The translations under genes and the position numbers were made by a program. From Kitasatospora sp. MAA19 (GTDB taxonomy: Bacteria; Actinomycetota; Actinomycetes; Streptomycetales; Streptomycetaceae): a stretch of DNA of 64,000 bases. Below, piece after piece: positions 19,464-28,002 of the stretch; within the stretch, counting starts at the first letter, position 1; each line of letters begins with the position of its first letter. The notes under the pieces are model-generated. The model saw only the letters and a list, made by a program, of their open reading frames with translations. It was not told the DNA's origin and did not search any database. The stretch covers positions 1-64,000 of the forward strand of contig NZ_JARXYZ010000003.1 in assembly GCF_029894125.1 (NCBI RefSeq), given 5' to 3'.

Positions 19464-20653
19464 GCCAGGTCCTCCAGTACGTCGGCGAGGGCGGCGACCC
19501 CGGCCAGGCAGTCGGCCTCCTCGGCGTGCTCGGCCGGGGAGTGCGAGACCCCGCTGGGGTTGCGCACGAACAGCATGGCGGTCGGGACGGCGGACGCCAG
19601 GATTCCGGCGTCGTGTCCGGCGCCGGTGGGCAGCACCGGGGCGTCCAACAGCTTGGCGAGCCGGTCGCGCAGCGGGCCGTCGAAGTCCACCACCGGGGTG
19701 TAGGACTCGCGGGTCAGCTCGACCCGGACGCCGTCGCGCTCGCCGCGCTCGGCGGCGGCCTGCTCGATCTCGGCGACCAGCGCGCCCAGGGTGCGCTCGT
19801 CGGCGGCCCGGGAGTCCAGCCAGCCGCGCACCAGCGAGGCGATCGCGTTGGTGCCGTTGGGCTCGACCGCGACCTTGCCGAAGGTGGCCAGCGCGCCCGC
19901 CTGCCGCGCCTTCTTCCGGGCGGCGAGCACGGTGTTGGCGTAGGTCAGCATCGGGTCGCGGCGGTCCTCGATCCGGGTGGTGCCGGCGTGGTTGGCCTCG
20001 CCGTGGAAGTCGAAGCGCCAGCGGCCGTGCGGCCAGATCGCACTGGCCACGCCGACCGGCCGGTCCTCGGTGAGGTGGCGGCCCTGCTCGACGTGGAGTT
20101 CGACGAAGGCGCCGATCCGGGCCAGCCGGTCGTCGTCGGCGCCGATCGCGGTCGGGTCGTAGCCCGCCCGCTCCATCGCGTCGGGCAGCCGGAGGCCGTC
20201 GGCGTCGCGCAGCTCGTAGGCCTGCTCGCGGGAGAGCACGCCGGCGGAGAGGCGGGAGCCGATGCAGGCCACGCCGAACCGGGCGCCCTCCTCGTCGCCG
20301 AAGTTGACGATCGCCAGCGGGCGGGTGAACTCCGTTCCCCTCCCGCGGAGTTCGTCCAGCGCCGCGAAGGAGGAGACCACGCCGAGCGGGCCGTCGAAGG
20401 CGCCGCCGTCCGGGACGGAGTCCAGGTGCGAGCCCGTGACGACCGCCCCGCCCGCGTTCGGGTCGCCCAGCCAGGCCCACTGGTTGCCGTTGCGGTCCAG
20501 CTCGTACGTCAGGCCGCGGCTGCGGGCCTGCTGCTCGAACCAGGCCCGGCACTCGGCGTCGGCGGAGTTCCAGGCGAACCGGCGGTAGCCGCCGGAGGAG
20601 GCGGAGCGGCCCACCGGGAGCAGCTCCGTCCACATCTCTTCGAAGGAGCTCAC
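19454..20653 (-). CDS. M20-family amidohydrolase (allantoate amidohydrolase/N-carbamoylase type)
   Basis: The 399-residue metallohydrolase has [20 protein letters not shown] (metal His-Asp), [13 protein letters not shown] (catalytic Glu-Glu), [12 protein letters not shown], the dimerisation-domain motif [10 protein letters not shown] and SGAGHDAG-like [11 protein letters not shown]. By family it cleaves N-carbamoyl or related N-acyl amino acids. Its GTG start overlaps the hutU stop (GTGA) and its stop overlaps hutF, so it is embedded in the hut operon. That context suggests N-formyl-L-glutamate as a substrate; the usual automatic name, allantoate amidohydrolase, is probably not its job here. 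Confidence 0.88.
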   Translation of the reverse strand: MSSFEEMWTELLPVGRSASSGGYRRFAWNSADAECRAWFEQQARSRGLTYELDRNGNQWAWLGDPNAGGAVVTGSHLDSVPDGGAFDGPLGVVSSFAALDELRGRGTEFTRPLAIVNFGDEEGARFGVACIGSRLSAGVLSREQAYELRDADGLRLPDAMERAGYDPTAIGADDDRLARIGAFVELHVEQGRHLTEDRPVGVASAIWPHGRWRFDFHGEANHAGTTRIEDRRDPMLTYANTVLAARKKARQAGALATFGKVAVEPNGTNAIASLVRGWLDSRAADERTLGALVAEIEQAAAERGERDGVRVELTRESYTPVVDFDGPLRDRLAKLLDAPVLPTGAGHDAGILASAVPTAMLFVRNPSGVSHSPAEHAEEADCLAGVAALADVLEDLACQ

Positions 20654-22335
20654 AGCTCACCCAGCGGGCTCTGCTCACCCATCGGGACGCGAACGCCGCG
20701 CTCGGCGGCGACCTCGGTGGCCCGGTCGTAGCCGGCGTCCACGTGCCGGATCACGCCCATGCCCGGGTCGTTGGTGAGCACCCGGCGGATCTTCTCGCCG
20801 GCCAGCGCGGTGCCGTCGGCGACGGTGACCTGTCCGGCGTGGATCGAGCGGCCGATGCCGACGCCACCGCCGTGGTGGATGGAGACCCAGGAGGCGCCGG
20901 AGGCCACGTTGACCATGGCGTTGAGCAGCGGCCAGTCGGCGATCGCGTCCGAGCCGTCCAGCATCGCCTCGGTCTCCCGGTACGGGGAGGCCACCGAGCC
21001 GCAGTCCAGGTGGTCGCGGCCGATCACGATCGGCGCGGACAGCTCGCCGGAGGCGACCATGTCGTTGAAGCGCTCGCCGGCCTTGTCGCGCTCGCCGTAG
21101 CCGAGCCAGCAGATCCGCGCGGGCAGGCCCTGGAAGTGCACCTTCTCCTGGGCCAGCCTGATCCAGCGGGCCAGCGACTCGTTCTCCGGGAAGAGGTCGA
21201 GGACGGCCTTGTCGGTCTTGTGGATGTCCTGCGGGTCGCCGGACAGCGCCGCCCAGCGGAACGGGCCCTTGCCCTCGCAGAACAGCGGGCGGATGTACGC
21301 GGGGACGAAGCCGGGGAAGGCGAACGCGCGGTCGTAACCGGCCAGTTGGGCCTCGCCGCGGATCGAGTTGCCGTAGTCGAAGACCTCGGCGCCGCGGTCC
21401 TGGAAGCCGACCATCGCCTCGACGTGCCGGGCCATCGACTCGCGGGCCCGCTGGGTGAACTCGGCGGGCTTGGCCGCCGCGTAGTCCGCCATGTCGTCGA
21501 AGTCGACGCCCACCGGCAGGTAGCTGAGCGGGTCGTGGGCGCTGGTCTGGTCGGTGACGACGTCGATCGGCGCGTCCATCGCGAGCAGCTGCGGGACGAG
21601 CTCGGCGGCGTTGCCCAGCACGCCGATGGAGAGCGGCTGCCGCTTGTCGCGGGCGGCGGTGGCCAGCTCCAGCGCGTGCGCGAGGTCCTTGGCCTCGACG
21701 TCCAGGTAGCGGTGCTCGATCCGGCGGGCGATCCGGGACGGGTCGCAGTCGATACAGATCGCCACGCCGCCGTTCATGGTGACGGCCAGCGGCTGGGCGC
21801 CGCCCATCCCGCCGAGGCCGGCGGTGAGGGTGATGGTGCCCTCCAGGCTGCCGTTGAAGCGCTTGTTGGCGACGGCCGCGAAGGTCTCGTAGGTGCCCTG
21901 CAGGATGCCCTGGGTGCCGATGTAGATCCACGAACCGGCGGTCATCTGCCCGTACATGGTGAGCCCGAGGCTCTCCAGCCGGCGGAACTCCTCCCAGTTG
22001 GCCCAGTCGCCGACCAGGTTGGAGTTGGCGATCAGCACGCGCGGCGCCCACTCGTGGGTCTGCATGACGCCGACCGGCCGCCCGGACTGGACCAGCATGG
22101 TCTCGTCCTGCTTCAGCCCCTGCAGCGTCCGCACCATGGCGTCGAACGAACGCCAGTCCCGTGCCGCCTTGCCGGTGCCGCCGTACACCACCAGCTTCGA
22201 CGGGTGCTCGGCCACCTCCGGGTCGAGGTTGTTCATCAGCATCCGCAGGGCCGCCTCCTGCTGCCAGCCCTGCGTCGTCAGCCCCGTCCCCCGCGTCGCC
22301 CTGACCTCACGCGGCCCGCTCACCTGCTGCACCAT
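20650..22335 (-). CDS. hutU: urocanate hydratase
   Basis: NAD-dependent hydration of urocanate to imidazolonepropionate, second step of histidine breakdown. The 561-residue product carries the diagnostic motifs: [14 protein letters not shown] near residue 48, [50 protein letters not shown], and [16 protein letters not shown] containing the active-site Cys. The C-terminus runs [20 protein letters not shown]. The ATG at 22335 is preceded by GGGAGGTCGGGGC. It leads the hutU-M20-hutF-hutI operon with GTGA overlaps. Confidence 0.97.
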   Translation of the reverse strand: MVQQVSGPREVRATRGTGLTTQGWQQEAALRMLMNNLDPEVAEHPSKLVVYGGTGKAARDWRSFDAMVRTLQGLKQDETMLVQSGRPVGVMQTHEWAPRVLIANSNLVGDWANWEEFRRLESLGLTMYGQMTAGSWIYIGTQGILQGTYETFAAVANKRFNGSLEGTITLTAGLGGMGGAQPLAVTMNGGVAICIDCDPSRIARRIEHRYLDVEAKDLAHALELATAARDKRQPLSIGVLGNAAELVPQLLAMDAPIDVVTDQTSAHDPLSYLPVGVDFDDMADYAAAKPAEFTQRARESMARHVEAMVGFQDRGAEVFDYGNSIRGEAQLAGYDRAFAFPGFVPAYIRPLFCEGKGPFRWAALSGDPQDIHKTDKAVLDLFPENESLARWIRLAQEKVHFQGLPARICWLGYGERDKAGERFNDMVASGELSAPIVIGRDHLDCGSVASPYRETEAMLDGSDAIADWPLLNAMVNVASGASWVSIHHGGGVGIGRSIHAGQVTVADGTALAGEKIRRVLTNDPGMGVIRHVDAGYDRATEVAAERGVRVPMGEQSPLGEL

Positions 22336-22351
22336 GCCCCGACCTCCCTGC

Positions 22352-22390
22352 GGATGAATTCATTCAGACTCGGTCCGGCTGAATATATCC
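22352..22390. promoter_or_regulatory. candidate operator upstream of hutU
   Basis: GGATGAATTCA (22352-22362) and TGAATATATCC (22380-22390) form an inverted repeat with 9 of 11 positions paired and a 17-base spacer, starting 17 bases upstream of the hutU ATG, in an AT-rich island. A similar half site, GGATATGCACA, overlaps the hutH start. Confidence 0.4.
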
Positions 22391-22514
22391 AAACAATCAA
22401 CTCGCGACCAGACCCTGAACCCATCCGATCAGCCACGCCGCCGACCGCCTCGGCGCGCTAGCCTGAACCGGCGAACACCAGCCACTCGGCCCAGCGACGA
22501 GAGCGGCGGACACG

Positions 22515-22825
22515 ATGACGGCGATCACCGTGAGGCCCGGCAGGCTCCGGGATGTGGCGGAGGAGATCGAGCGGAGCACCGGCCTTCGCGTTCAGATCAT
22601 CAGAGGAACCCTGGTGACGTCCCCCACTCCTCGCGGTAAGCACGCGGGGACCGTGCAGGTACTGCGCGATCAGCTCATCCCCCAACTGCCCAAGGCCCTG
22701 CGCGTCTACGAGGTCTCGTCACTCTGCATGCCGGACGACGAGGAGGACTACGCCACTCCCGACCTGGTCGTTCTCCCCAAGGACTGGGGCGACGACGACG
22801 AATGGCTGGCGGACCCCGCGGCTGA
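22515..22825 (+). pseudogene. 5' part of a Uma2-family (DUF820) nuclease-fold gene, truncated
   Basis: The frame begins MTAITVRPGRLRDVAEEIER and includes VQIIRGTLVTSPTPRGKHAG, QLIPQLPKALRVYEV and DYATPDLVVLPKDW, matching the first ~100 residues of Uma2 proteins (compare the intact gene at 62822). After WLADPA the homology stops, just where the VEIVSKSN core should appear, and the sequence becomes the 3' end of the opposing gene. The catalytic core is therefore lost. It lies next to the hutU promoter region. Confidence 0.65.
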
Positions 22826-22826
22826 G

Positions 22827-23150
22827 TCAGGCCGCGGCGCCGCCGTCCCAGTCGATGCCGATCTCGGCGAGCCAGCGGCGGTCGGCGTCGTCGGGGGTGG
22901 GTGGGGACGGTGGGCGGGGGATCTCCTGGATCGGGCCGAGGCCGTACTTCTCGGCGGCCGCGGCGGCGCGCTCGGCGTCGGGTTCGATGACGCCGACGTG
23001 GACGGCGGACTCGTCGCCCGGGTCGAGGACGGTCAGTTCGGGTTCGGGCAGGCGCCGCAGGGTGACGCGGCGTCCGCAGGCGGGGCAGGACCATTCGTCG
23101 GCTCCCGAGGCCAACCGGGCGACGAACTTCATCTCGTGGATCACGCGCAT
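22827..23150 (-). CDS. hypothetical protein with a CxxC motif
   Basis: A 107-residue soluble protein beginning MRVIHEMKFVARLASGADEW. A single SCPACGRR pair could bind metal in a dimer or be a vestigial zinc ribbon. The rest is acidic and Pro-rich (IPRPPSPPTPDDADRRWLAEI). Codon use is normal. It lies between hutU and the RpiR-type regulator on the same strand and abuts the truncated Uma2 gene. The ATG at 23150 follows a GGGGGT stretch. No function can be assigned. Confidence 0.65.
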   Translation of the reverse strand: MRVIHEMKFVARLASGADEWSCPACGRRVTLRRLPEPELTVLDPGDESAVHVGVIEPDAERAAAAAEKYGLGPIQEIPRPPSPPTPDDADRRWLAEIGIDWDGGAAA

Positions 23151-23219
23151 GGGCGGCACCCCCTGCTGTAGGGGATGCCCGGGTTTGTGGCGGGTACTCC
23201 CGCGTTCCCCGGACCGCAC

Positions 23220-24089
23220 CTATTCCAGGAAGAGCCCGCGGGCCGCGGCGGAGTGCTCAATGGCCTCCAACCGGGCTTCCGCGCCCGGGAGTTCGTCGCA
23301 CATGCTCTGCAGCAGCACCCGGCCGAGCATCATCGGCGCGCACGCGGTGTCGAAGACCAGCCCGGTGCCGACGGCGGCCGGCAGCATCAGGTCGGAGAGC
23401 TTGGCGACCGGCGCGAAGGCGCTGTCGGCGACGGTCAGCACCGTCAGCCCGCACTCGCGCGCCACCGCGAGCGCGTCCATCAGCTCCCGCGGGTAGCGCG
23501 GCAGCGCGAAGCAGAGCAGCGCGGTGGCCCCGGCGGCGGCGGCCTGCTCCAGCCGGTCGGCGAGCATGCTGCCGCCCTCGTCGAGCAGCCGGATGTCCGG
23601 GTGCACCTTGGCGGCGAAGTAGGCGAAGCCGCGCGCCTGCGCGGAGGCGGCCCGCAGGCCGAGCACCGGCAGCGGGCGGGAGGCGGCGAGCAGCCGGGCG
23701 GCCCGGAGGATCGGCTCGGGGTCGGCGAGGAGTTCGGCGAGGTGGCGCAGGTGCTCGATCTCGGCGAGCACGGCCTGCTGGTGTTCGTTGCGCACCGCGT
23801 CGTCCGGGGTCTCCGGTGCGGCCGGCTCGCCCCCGCCGAGCTCGCGCAGCTGCTTGCGCAGCGCCGGGTAGCCGTCGTACCCGAGGGCGACCGCGAAGCG
23901 GGTGACGGAGGGCTGGCTCACCCCGGCGAGTTCGGCGACCTCGACGCTGGAGAGGAACGGCGCCTCGGTGGCGTGCCGGACCAGGGAGTGCGCGATCCGC
24001 CGCTGGGTCGGGGTGAGCCGGTGGCCTTCGAACAGCTGGAGCAGCCGGGCGGAGGGGCCGACCGTGCCGGCCTCGTCGGTGGCGGTCAT
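23220..24089 (-). CDS. MurR/RpiR-family transcriptional regulator
   Basis: The 289-residue regulator has an N-terminal HTH_6 domain (TPTQRRIAHSLVRHA, LSSVEVAELAGVSQPSVTRFAVALGYDGYPALRKQL) and a C-terminal SIS (sugar-isomerase-like) effector domain (VLGLRAASAQARGFAYFAAK, ATALLCFALPRYPRE, LTVLTVADSAFAPVA). RpiR proteins usually sense phosphosugars, but in actinomycetes and proteobacteria some accompany hut genes. Its position between hutU and hutH makes it the prime candidate regulator of histidine utilisation; this is inference from context. Confidence 0.9.
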   Translation of the reverse strand: MTATDEAGTVGPSARLLQLFEGHRLTPTQRRIAHSLVRHATEAPFLSSVEVAELAGVSQPSVTRFAVALGYDGYPALRKQLRELGGGEPAAPETPDDAVRNEHQQAVLAEIEHLRHLAELLADPEPILRAARLLAASRPLPVLGLRAASAQARGFAYFAAKVHPDIRLLDEGGSMLADRLEQAAAAGATALLCFALPRYPRELMDALAVARECGLTVLTVADSAFAPVAKLSDLMLPAAVGTGLVFDTACAPMMLGRVLLQSMCDELPGAEARLEAIEHSAAARGLFLE

Positions 24090-24155
24090 CAGCGGTACCT
24101 CCGGATGCGAGCGATGCGGACGACGACTGTGCAGGAGCGCGCCGCGCCTGGCAAA

Positions 24156-24278
24156 GACGTCTCGTACGGCGGAACGCCGGGTGAGACGTCCCGAGGGGCG
24201 GATGCGACCCGGGCTGCCCCGGGACAGCCCTGGAGCCCGGGACGCCCCGGGAGCCCGGGGCGTCCCCGAGACTCGGGG
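24156..24278. promoter_or_regulatory. cluster of inverted repeats upstream of the RpiR gene
   Basis: Three inverted repeats are packed here: GACGTCTC/GAGACGTC (24156-24163 and 24183-24190, 19-base spacer), a perfect 13-bp arm pair (24239-24251 and 24254-24266) and CCCCGA/TCGGGG (24264-24278). The first is 67 bases upstream of the RpiR start and could be an operator; the second resembles a terminator or stable RNA hairpin. Confidence 0.5.
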
Positions 24279-24361
24279 TAACCCTGAATTCTCCCTGAAC
24301 CCTCCCGGATTCCCCCGCCACCGGATGGACCGCGCCCCGACTCCGGCCCCAGGCTGTCCCC

Positions 24362-24805
24362 ATGGACACTCGCCAGGACGAACTGCGCCGCGACCTCGAC
24401 GCCACCCTGCAGGCCCGCAAGGAACTCGGCAAGGAGTACGAGTCGGAGCTGGTCGATTCCTTCCTGACCCGGCTGGAGTCCCGGATGGACGCCCGTCTGG
24501 ACGCCCGGGTCAAGCGCCAGGCCTCCGAGCGGATGGACGACTACGAGCCGGAACACCGGCACCGCCCGCACCGCTCGGGGTGGGGTTCAGGCCGCCCCGG
24601 CAGCCGGCTGGCGGTGATCTCGCTGGCCTTCGCCATCCCGCTGACCGCGATCGCGAGCAACCCCGAGGGCGGCGGCCTCACCGGCCTGCTGGCCTGCTGG
24701 GCCGGCATCACCGGGGTCAACCTCGCCGCCGCGTTCGCCGACCGCCGGGCCCGTGCGGACCGCATGGACCGCGAGGACCGCCGGCCGCGGGGCGACTGGG
24801 ACTGA
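24362..24805 (+). CDS. small integral membrane protein
   Basis: A 147-residue protein with a highly charged, probably coiled-coil N-terminal half (DELRRDLDATLQARKELGKE, SFLTRLESRMDARLDARVKR) followed by two predicted transmembrane helices (LAVISLAFAIPLTAIASN and GLLACWAGITGVNLAAAFA) and a charged tail. This layout is common among uncharacterised streptomycete membrane proteins. It converges with hutH. No function is evident. Confidence 0.8.
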   Translation: MDTRQDELRRDLDATLQARKELGKEYESELVDSFLTRLESRMDARLDARVKRQASERMDDYEPEHRHRPHRSGWGSGRPGSRLAVISLAFAIPLTAIASNPEGGGLTGLLACWAGITGVNLAAAFADRRARADRMDREDRRPRGDWD

Positions 24806-24831
24806 GCCCCGGTCGCCCCGCCACCGGAGCG

Positions 24832-26415
24832 TCAGGCCAGCGGGCCGGTGACCTTCTCCACCGCCCGCAGCAGGTCCCCGGAGGCGACCAGCGCGGCGGC
24901 GGCCTCCAGGTCCGGCGAGAGGAAGCGGTCGCGGCCGGCGCCGCCGACCCCCGCCTCCCGGGCGGCGGCCATCGCTGCGGCGGTGGCCGGAGCCACCCGG
25001 CCACTGGCGTCGGCCTGCTGACGGATCTCCAGCGCACGGGCGGCGGCGGTGAGTTCGACGGCGAGGATCCGGCCGAGGTTGTCGACGGCCTGGCGCAGCT
25101 TGCGGGCGGCGGACCAGCCCATCGACACGTGGTCCTCCTGCATCGCGGAGGACGGGATCGAGTCGACCGAGGCCGGGACGGCGAGCCGCTTGTTCTCGCT
25201 GACCAGCGCCGCCTGGGTGTACTGGGCGATCATCAGGCCGGAGTCCACGCCCGGGTCGTCGGCCAGGAAGGCCGGCAGGCCGTGCGAGCGGGCCTTGTCG
25301 AGCAGCCGGTCGGTGCGGCGCTCGGAGATCGAGCCCAGGTCGGCGGCGGCGATCGCGAGGAAGTCCAGCACGTACGCGACCGGGGCGCCGTGGAAGTTGC
25401 CGTTGGACTCCACCCGGCCGTCCGGCAGCACCACCGGGTTGTCGACCGAGGCGGCCAGCTCGCGGGAGGCGACCAGCTGGGCGTGGGCGAGGGTGTCCCG
25501 GCCGGCGCCGGCCACCTGCGGGGCGCAGCGGATCGAGTAGGCGTCCTGGACCCGCGGCGCGTCGTCCTGGTGGTGGCCGGTGAGGCCGGAGCCCTTGAGG
25601 ACGGCCAGCATGTTGGCGGCGCTCAGCGCCTGGCCCGGGTGCGGGCGGATCGGGGCGTGCAGCTCGGGGGCGAGCACCTTGTCGGTGCCGAGCAGCGCCT
25701 CCAGGGTCATCGCGGCGGTGATGTCGGCGGTGGTGAACAGCCGCTGGAGGTCGGCGATGGCCATCACCAGCATGCCGAGCATGCCGTCGGTGCCGTTGAT
25801 GAGGGCCAGGCCCTCCTTCTCCAGCAGCTCGACCGGCTCGATGCCGGCGGCGGCGAGCAGTCCGTCGGCGGGCTTCTCGACGCCGTCCGGGCCGGTGGCC
25901 ACGCCTTCGCCCATCAGGACCAGCGCGCAGTGCGACAGCGGCGCGAGGTCGCCGGAGCAGCCGAGCGAGCCGAACTCCCGGACCACCGGGGTGATGCCCG
26001 CGTTGAGCAGGGCGGCCATGGTCTGCGCGACCAGCGGGCGCACCCCGGTCCGGCCGGAGGCCAGCGTCTTCATCCGCAGGAACATCAGCGCCCGGACCAC
26101 CTCGCGCTCGACCACCGGGCCCATCCCGGCCGCGTGCGAGCGCACCAGCGACCGCTGCAGCTGGGCCCGCAGCTCGGGGCTGATGTGCCGGACGGCGAGC
26201 GCGCCGAAGCCGGTCGACACGCCGTAGACGGGGCGCGGCTCGGCCGCGAGGGCGTCGATCCGGGCCCGCGCCGTCGCCATTTCGGCCAGCGCGTCCGGGC
26301 CGATCTCGACCCGGGCGTTCCCCCGGGCGACGGCCAGCACGTCCTCGGCGCTGACGTCGGCCTTGCCGACCTGGACCAGCGGAGCGTCGGGGGCCACAGC
26401 ACTGTGCATATCCAT
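24832..26415 (-). CDS. hutH: histidine ammonia-lyase
   Basis: Deaminates L-histidine to urocanate, first step of the hut pathway. The 527-residue lyase carries the MIO cofactor motif GSLGCSGDLAPLSH, i.e. Cys-Ser-Gly rather than the more common Ala-Ser-Gly, plus VYGVSTGFGAL, GLALINGTDGMLGM, RVQDAYSIRCAPQV and SSAMQEDHVSMGW. The ATG at 26415 (MDMHSAV) matches the family N-terminus; ATGs at 26424 and 26409 are alternatives. It is transcribed separately from hutU. Confidence 0.95.
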   Translation of the reverse strand: MDMHSAVAPDAPLVQVGKADVSAEDVLAVARGNARVEIGPDALAEMATARARIDALAAEPRPVYGVSTGFGALAVRHISPELRAQLQRSLVRSHAAGMGPVVEREVVRALMFLRMKTLASGRTGVRPLVAQTMAALLNAGITPVVREFGSLGCSGDLAPLSHCALVLMGEGVATGPDGVEKPADGLLAAAGIEPVELLEKEGLALINGTDGMLGMLVMAIADLQRLFTTADITAAMTLEALLGTDKVLAPELHAPIRPHPGQALSAANMLAVLKGSGLTGHHQDDAPRVQDAYSIRCAPQVAGAGRDTLAHAQLVASRELAASVDNPVVLPDGRVESNGNFHGAPVAYVLDFLAIAAADLGSISERRTDRLLDKARSHGLPAFLADDPGVDSGLMIAQYTQAALVSENKRLAVPASVDSIPSSAMQEDHVSMGWSAARKLRQAVDNLGRILAVELTAAARALEIRQQADASGRVAPATAAAMAAAREAGVGGAGRDRFLSPDLEAAAALVASGDLLRAVEKVTGPLA

Positions 26416-26486
26416 ATACACCATCACATCAGTTGAATGGAGATATGACAACAGGTGGTCGCCATCCGAAACGACCGCGGATCCGG

Positions 26487-26554
26487 CCACGGATCCGCGA
26501 CGGCCACGGAACCGCGACGACCACGGAACCGCGACGACCACGGAACCGAAACGG
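26487..26554. repeat. four tandem 17-bp units upstream of hutH
   Basis: Units of the form CCACGGAACCGCGACGA lie head to tail at 26487, 26504, 26521 and 26538. The middle two are identical and the outer two have two or three changes each. They sit 70-140 bases upstream of hutH, inside the ~290-base gap before the glycosyltransferase gene, which otherwise holds nothing I recognise. Confidence 0.85.
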
Positions 26555-26706
26555 CCCGGCCAGCAGGATTCTCACCCGGCCCGCCCCGCACCGCACACCG
26601 GCGAACCCGGACCCGACCCCAGGCGTGCGGTGCGGGCGCGGACACCGGCACCGACGCGGGCGCGGGGAGAGCGCGACCGGCCGAGCACCCTCCCCCGCCA
26701 CCGCGC

Positions 26707-27900
26707 TCACCCCCCGAGCTCGGCCTCGACCAGGTCCGCCGCGCGGGCGGTGCCGCCCTCGGCCCGGCCGGCGGCGGCCAGCGCCTTCAGCCGCCCGGCC
26801 ACCGCCGGGTCGCCGACCAGCTCCAGCAGGGCGCTGCGCAGCGCCTCCGGGGTGGCCTCCCCAGTGTCCAGGCGGCGGGCGACGCCGAGGGCCACCAGCG
26901 CGTCCGCGTTGGCGAACTGGTCGGCGGCCTGCGGCACGGCGATCATCGGTACGCCGTGGAACAGGCCCTCGCTGGAGCCGCCCATGCCCGCGTGGGTGAC
27001 GAAGGCGTCCGCCCGGGCGAGCACCGTCAGCTGCGGCACCCACCGGTGCACCTCGACGGTGTCCGGTACCTCGCCCAGTTCGGCCAGGTCGGTGTGCGCG
27101 CCGACCTGCAGCACCGTGTGCCAGCCGGGCAGGTCGCCGAAGGCCTGGACGCAGGCCCGGTAGAACGCGGGCTGATGGGTGAAGGCCGAGCCGAGCGAGA
27201 CCAGCAGCACCTTCTCGGCACCGGCCGGCCGGTGCCACTCCCCCTGGTGGGCGCGGTCGCCGAAGCACGGCCCGACGAAGGTGACGCGCCGCTCGTCGAC
27301 CCGGTCCGCGTTGGGCTGCAGGGCGCGCGGGATCAGGGCGACGGCCCGCGCCGGGACGTTCCGGAAGGCGTCCACGTCGCGCTCCACCGCGCCGGCCTCG
27401 GCCAGCCAGTCGGCGAACCGCCGGTAGTGCTCGGCGCCGCCCGGTCCGTTGCGGATCGCGTCGAGCACCTCCGCCATGTCCTGTCCGATGCCCTCCCAGC
27501 CGACGTAGGTGGGCGACAGCTGCACCACCGGTACGCCCAGCCGCTCGCCGAGTGCCCGGCCCGCGAAGCCCGCGATGTCGCAGAGCACCAGGTCGGGGCG
27601 GTCGTCGGCGAAGCCCTCCAGCAGGACGGGCCACATCGCGAGCGCGTCGTCCAGGAACAGCTCCTGGAGCGCCACCGGGTCCTCCACCGGCCACCCGTTC
27701 GGGTCGTCGGCGAGCGGCAGCCTCGTCGGGTACGGGACGAAGCGGGCGCCGGTCGACTCGACGACCTCGGCGAAGGAGGCGTCGTTGACGTAGCTGACCC
27801 GGTGACCCCGGGCGACCAGCTCGGCGATCACGGCGAGGCTGGGGTTGACGTGCCCATGAGCCGGAACGGAAACCATCAGGATGTGTGCGGGGCGGTTCAT
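26707..27900 (-). CDS. MGT-family (macrolide-type) glycosyltransferase
   Basis: The 397-residue GT-B enzyme resembles macrolide-inactivating glycosyltransferases. The N-terminal acceptor domain starts HILMVSVPAHGHVNPSLAVI (conserved GHxNP). The donor domain has LLVSLGSAFTHQPAFY, VHRWVPQLTVLARADAFVTHAGMGGSSEGLFHGVPMIAVPQAADQFANA, the UDP-sugar motif. It would transfer a sugar to a macrolide or other lipophilic acceptor, giving resistance or detoxification. The start at 27900 has GGAGG five bases upstream. It is divergent from a TetR regulator with operators between. Confidence 0.93.
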   Translation of the reverse strand: MNRPAHILMVSVPAHGHVNPSLAVIAELVARGHRVSYVNDASFAEVVESTGARFVPYPTRLPLADDPNGWPVEDPVALQELFLDDALAMWPVLLEGFADDRPDLVLCDIAGFAGRALGERLGVPVVQLSPTYVGWEGIGQDMAEVLDAIRNGPGGAEHYRRFADWLAEAGAVERDVDAFRNVPARAVALIPRALQPNADRVDERRVTFVGPCFGDRAHQGEWHRPAGAEKVLLVSLGSAFTHQPAFYRACVQAFGDLPGWHTVLQVGAHTDLAELGEVPDTVEVHRWVPQLTVLARADAFVTHAGMGGSSEGLFHGVPMIAVPQAADQFANADALVALGVARRLDTGEATPEALRSALLELVGDPAVAGRLKALAAAGRAEGGTARAADLVEAELGG

Positions 27901-27927
27901 GGGCACCTCCGGGGATAGCGACTAAGA

Positions 27928-27979
27928 CGAGACGTACCGTCTCGCGACGTCTCGCGAGAAGACGATACGTCCCGTCTCG
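27928..27979. promoter_or_regulatory. TetR operator cluster between glycosyltransferase and TetR genes
   Basis: CGAGACG-TAC-CGTCTCG is a perfect 17-bp inverted repeat at 27928-27944. It is followed by the palindrome TCTCGCGAGA (27950-27959), GACG-ATA-CGTC (27961-27971) and a further CGTCTCG at 27973-27979. The repeated CGTCTC half sites fill the space between the divergent starts, as expected for autorepression and repression of the glycosyltransferase. Confidence 0.75.
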
Positions 27980-28002
27980 CCGCGGTGCATAGAATTTTCC
28001 CC

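Noticed and set aside
19464..20678. Upstream extension of the hutF frame through the M20 gene
   Set aside because: It is a shadow of the M20 hydrolase; hutF has its own start with GGAGG.
23902..24361. Part of an 844-codon plus-strand frame (23902-26436) over RpiR and hutH
   Set aside because: It is antisense to two well-supported genes and carries no domain signature.
26487..26554. Possible CRISPR array
   Set aside because: The units are contiguous 17-mers with no spacers and no cas genes are nearby; it is a simple tandem repeat.
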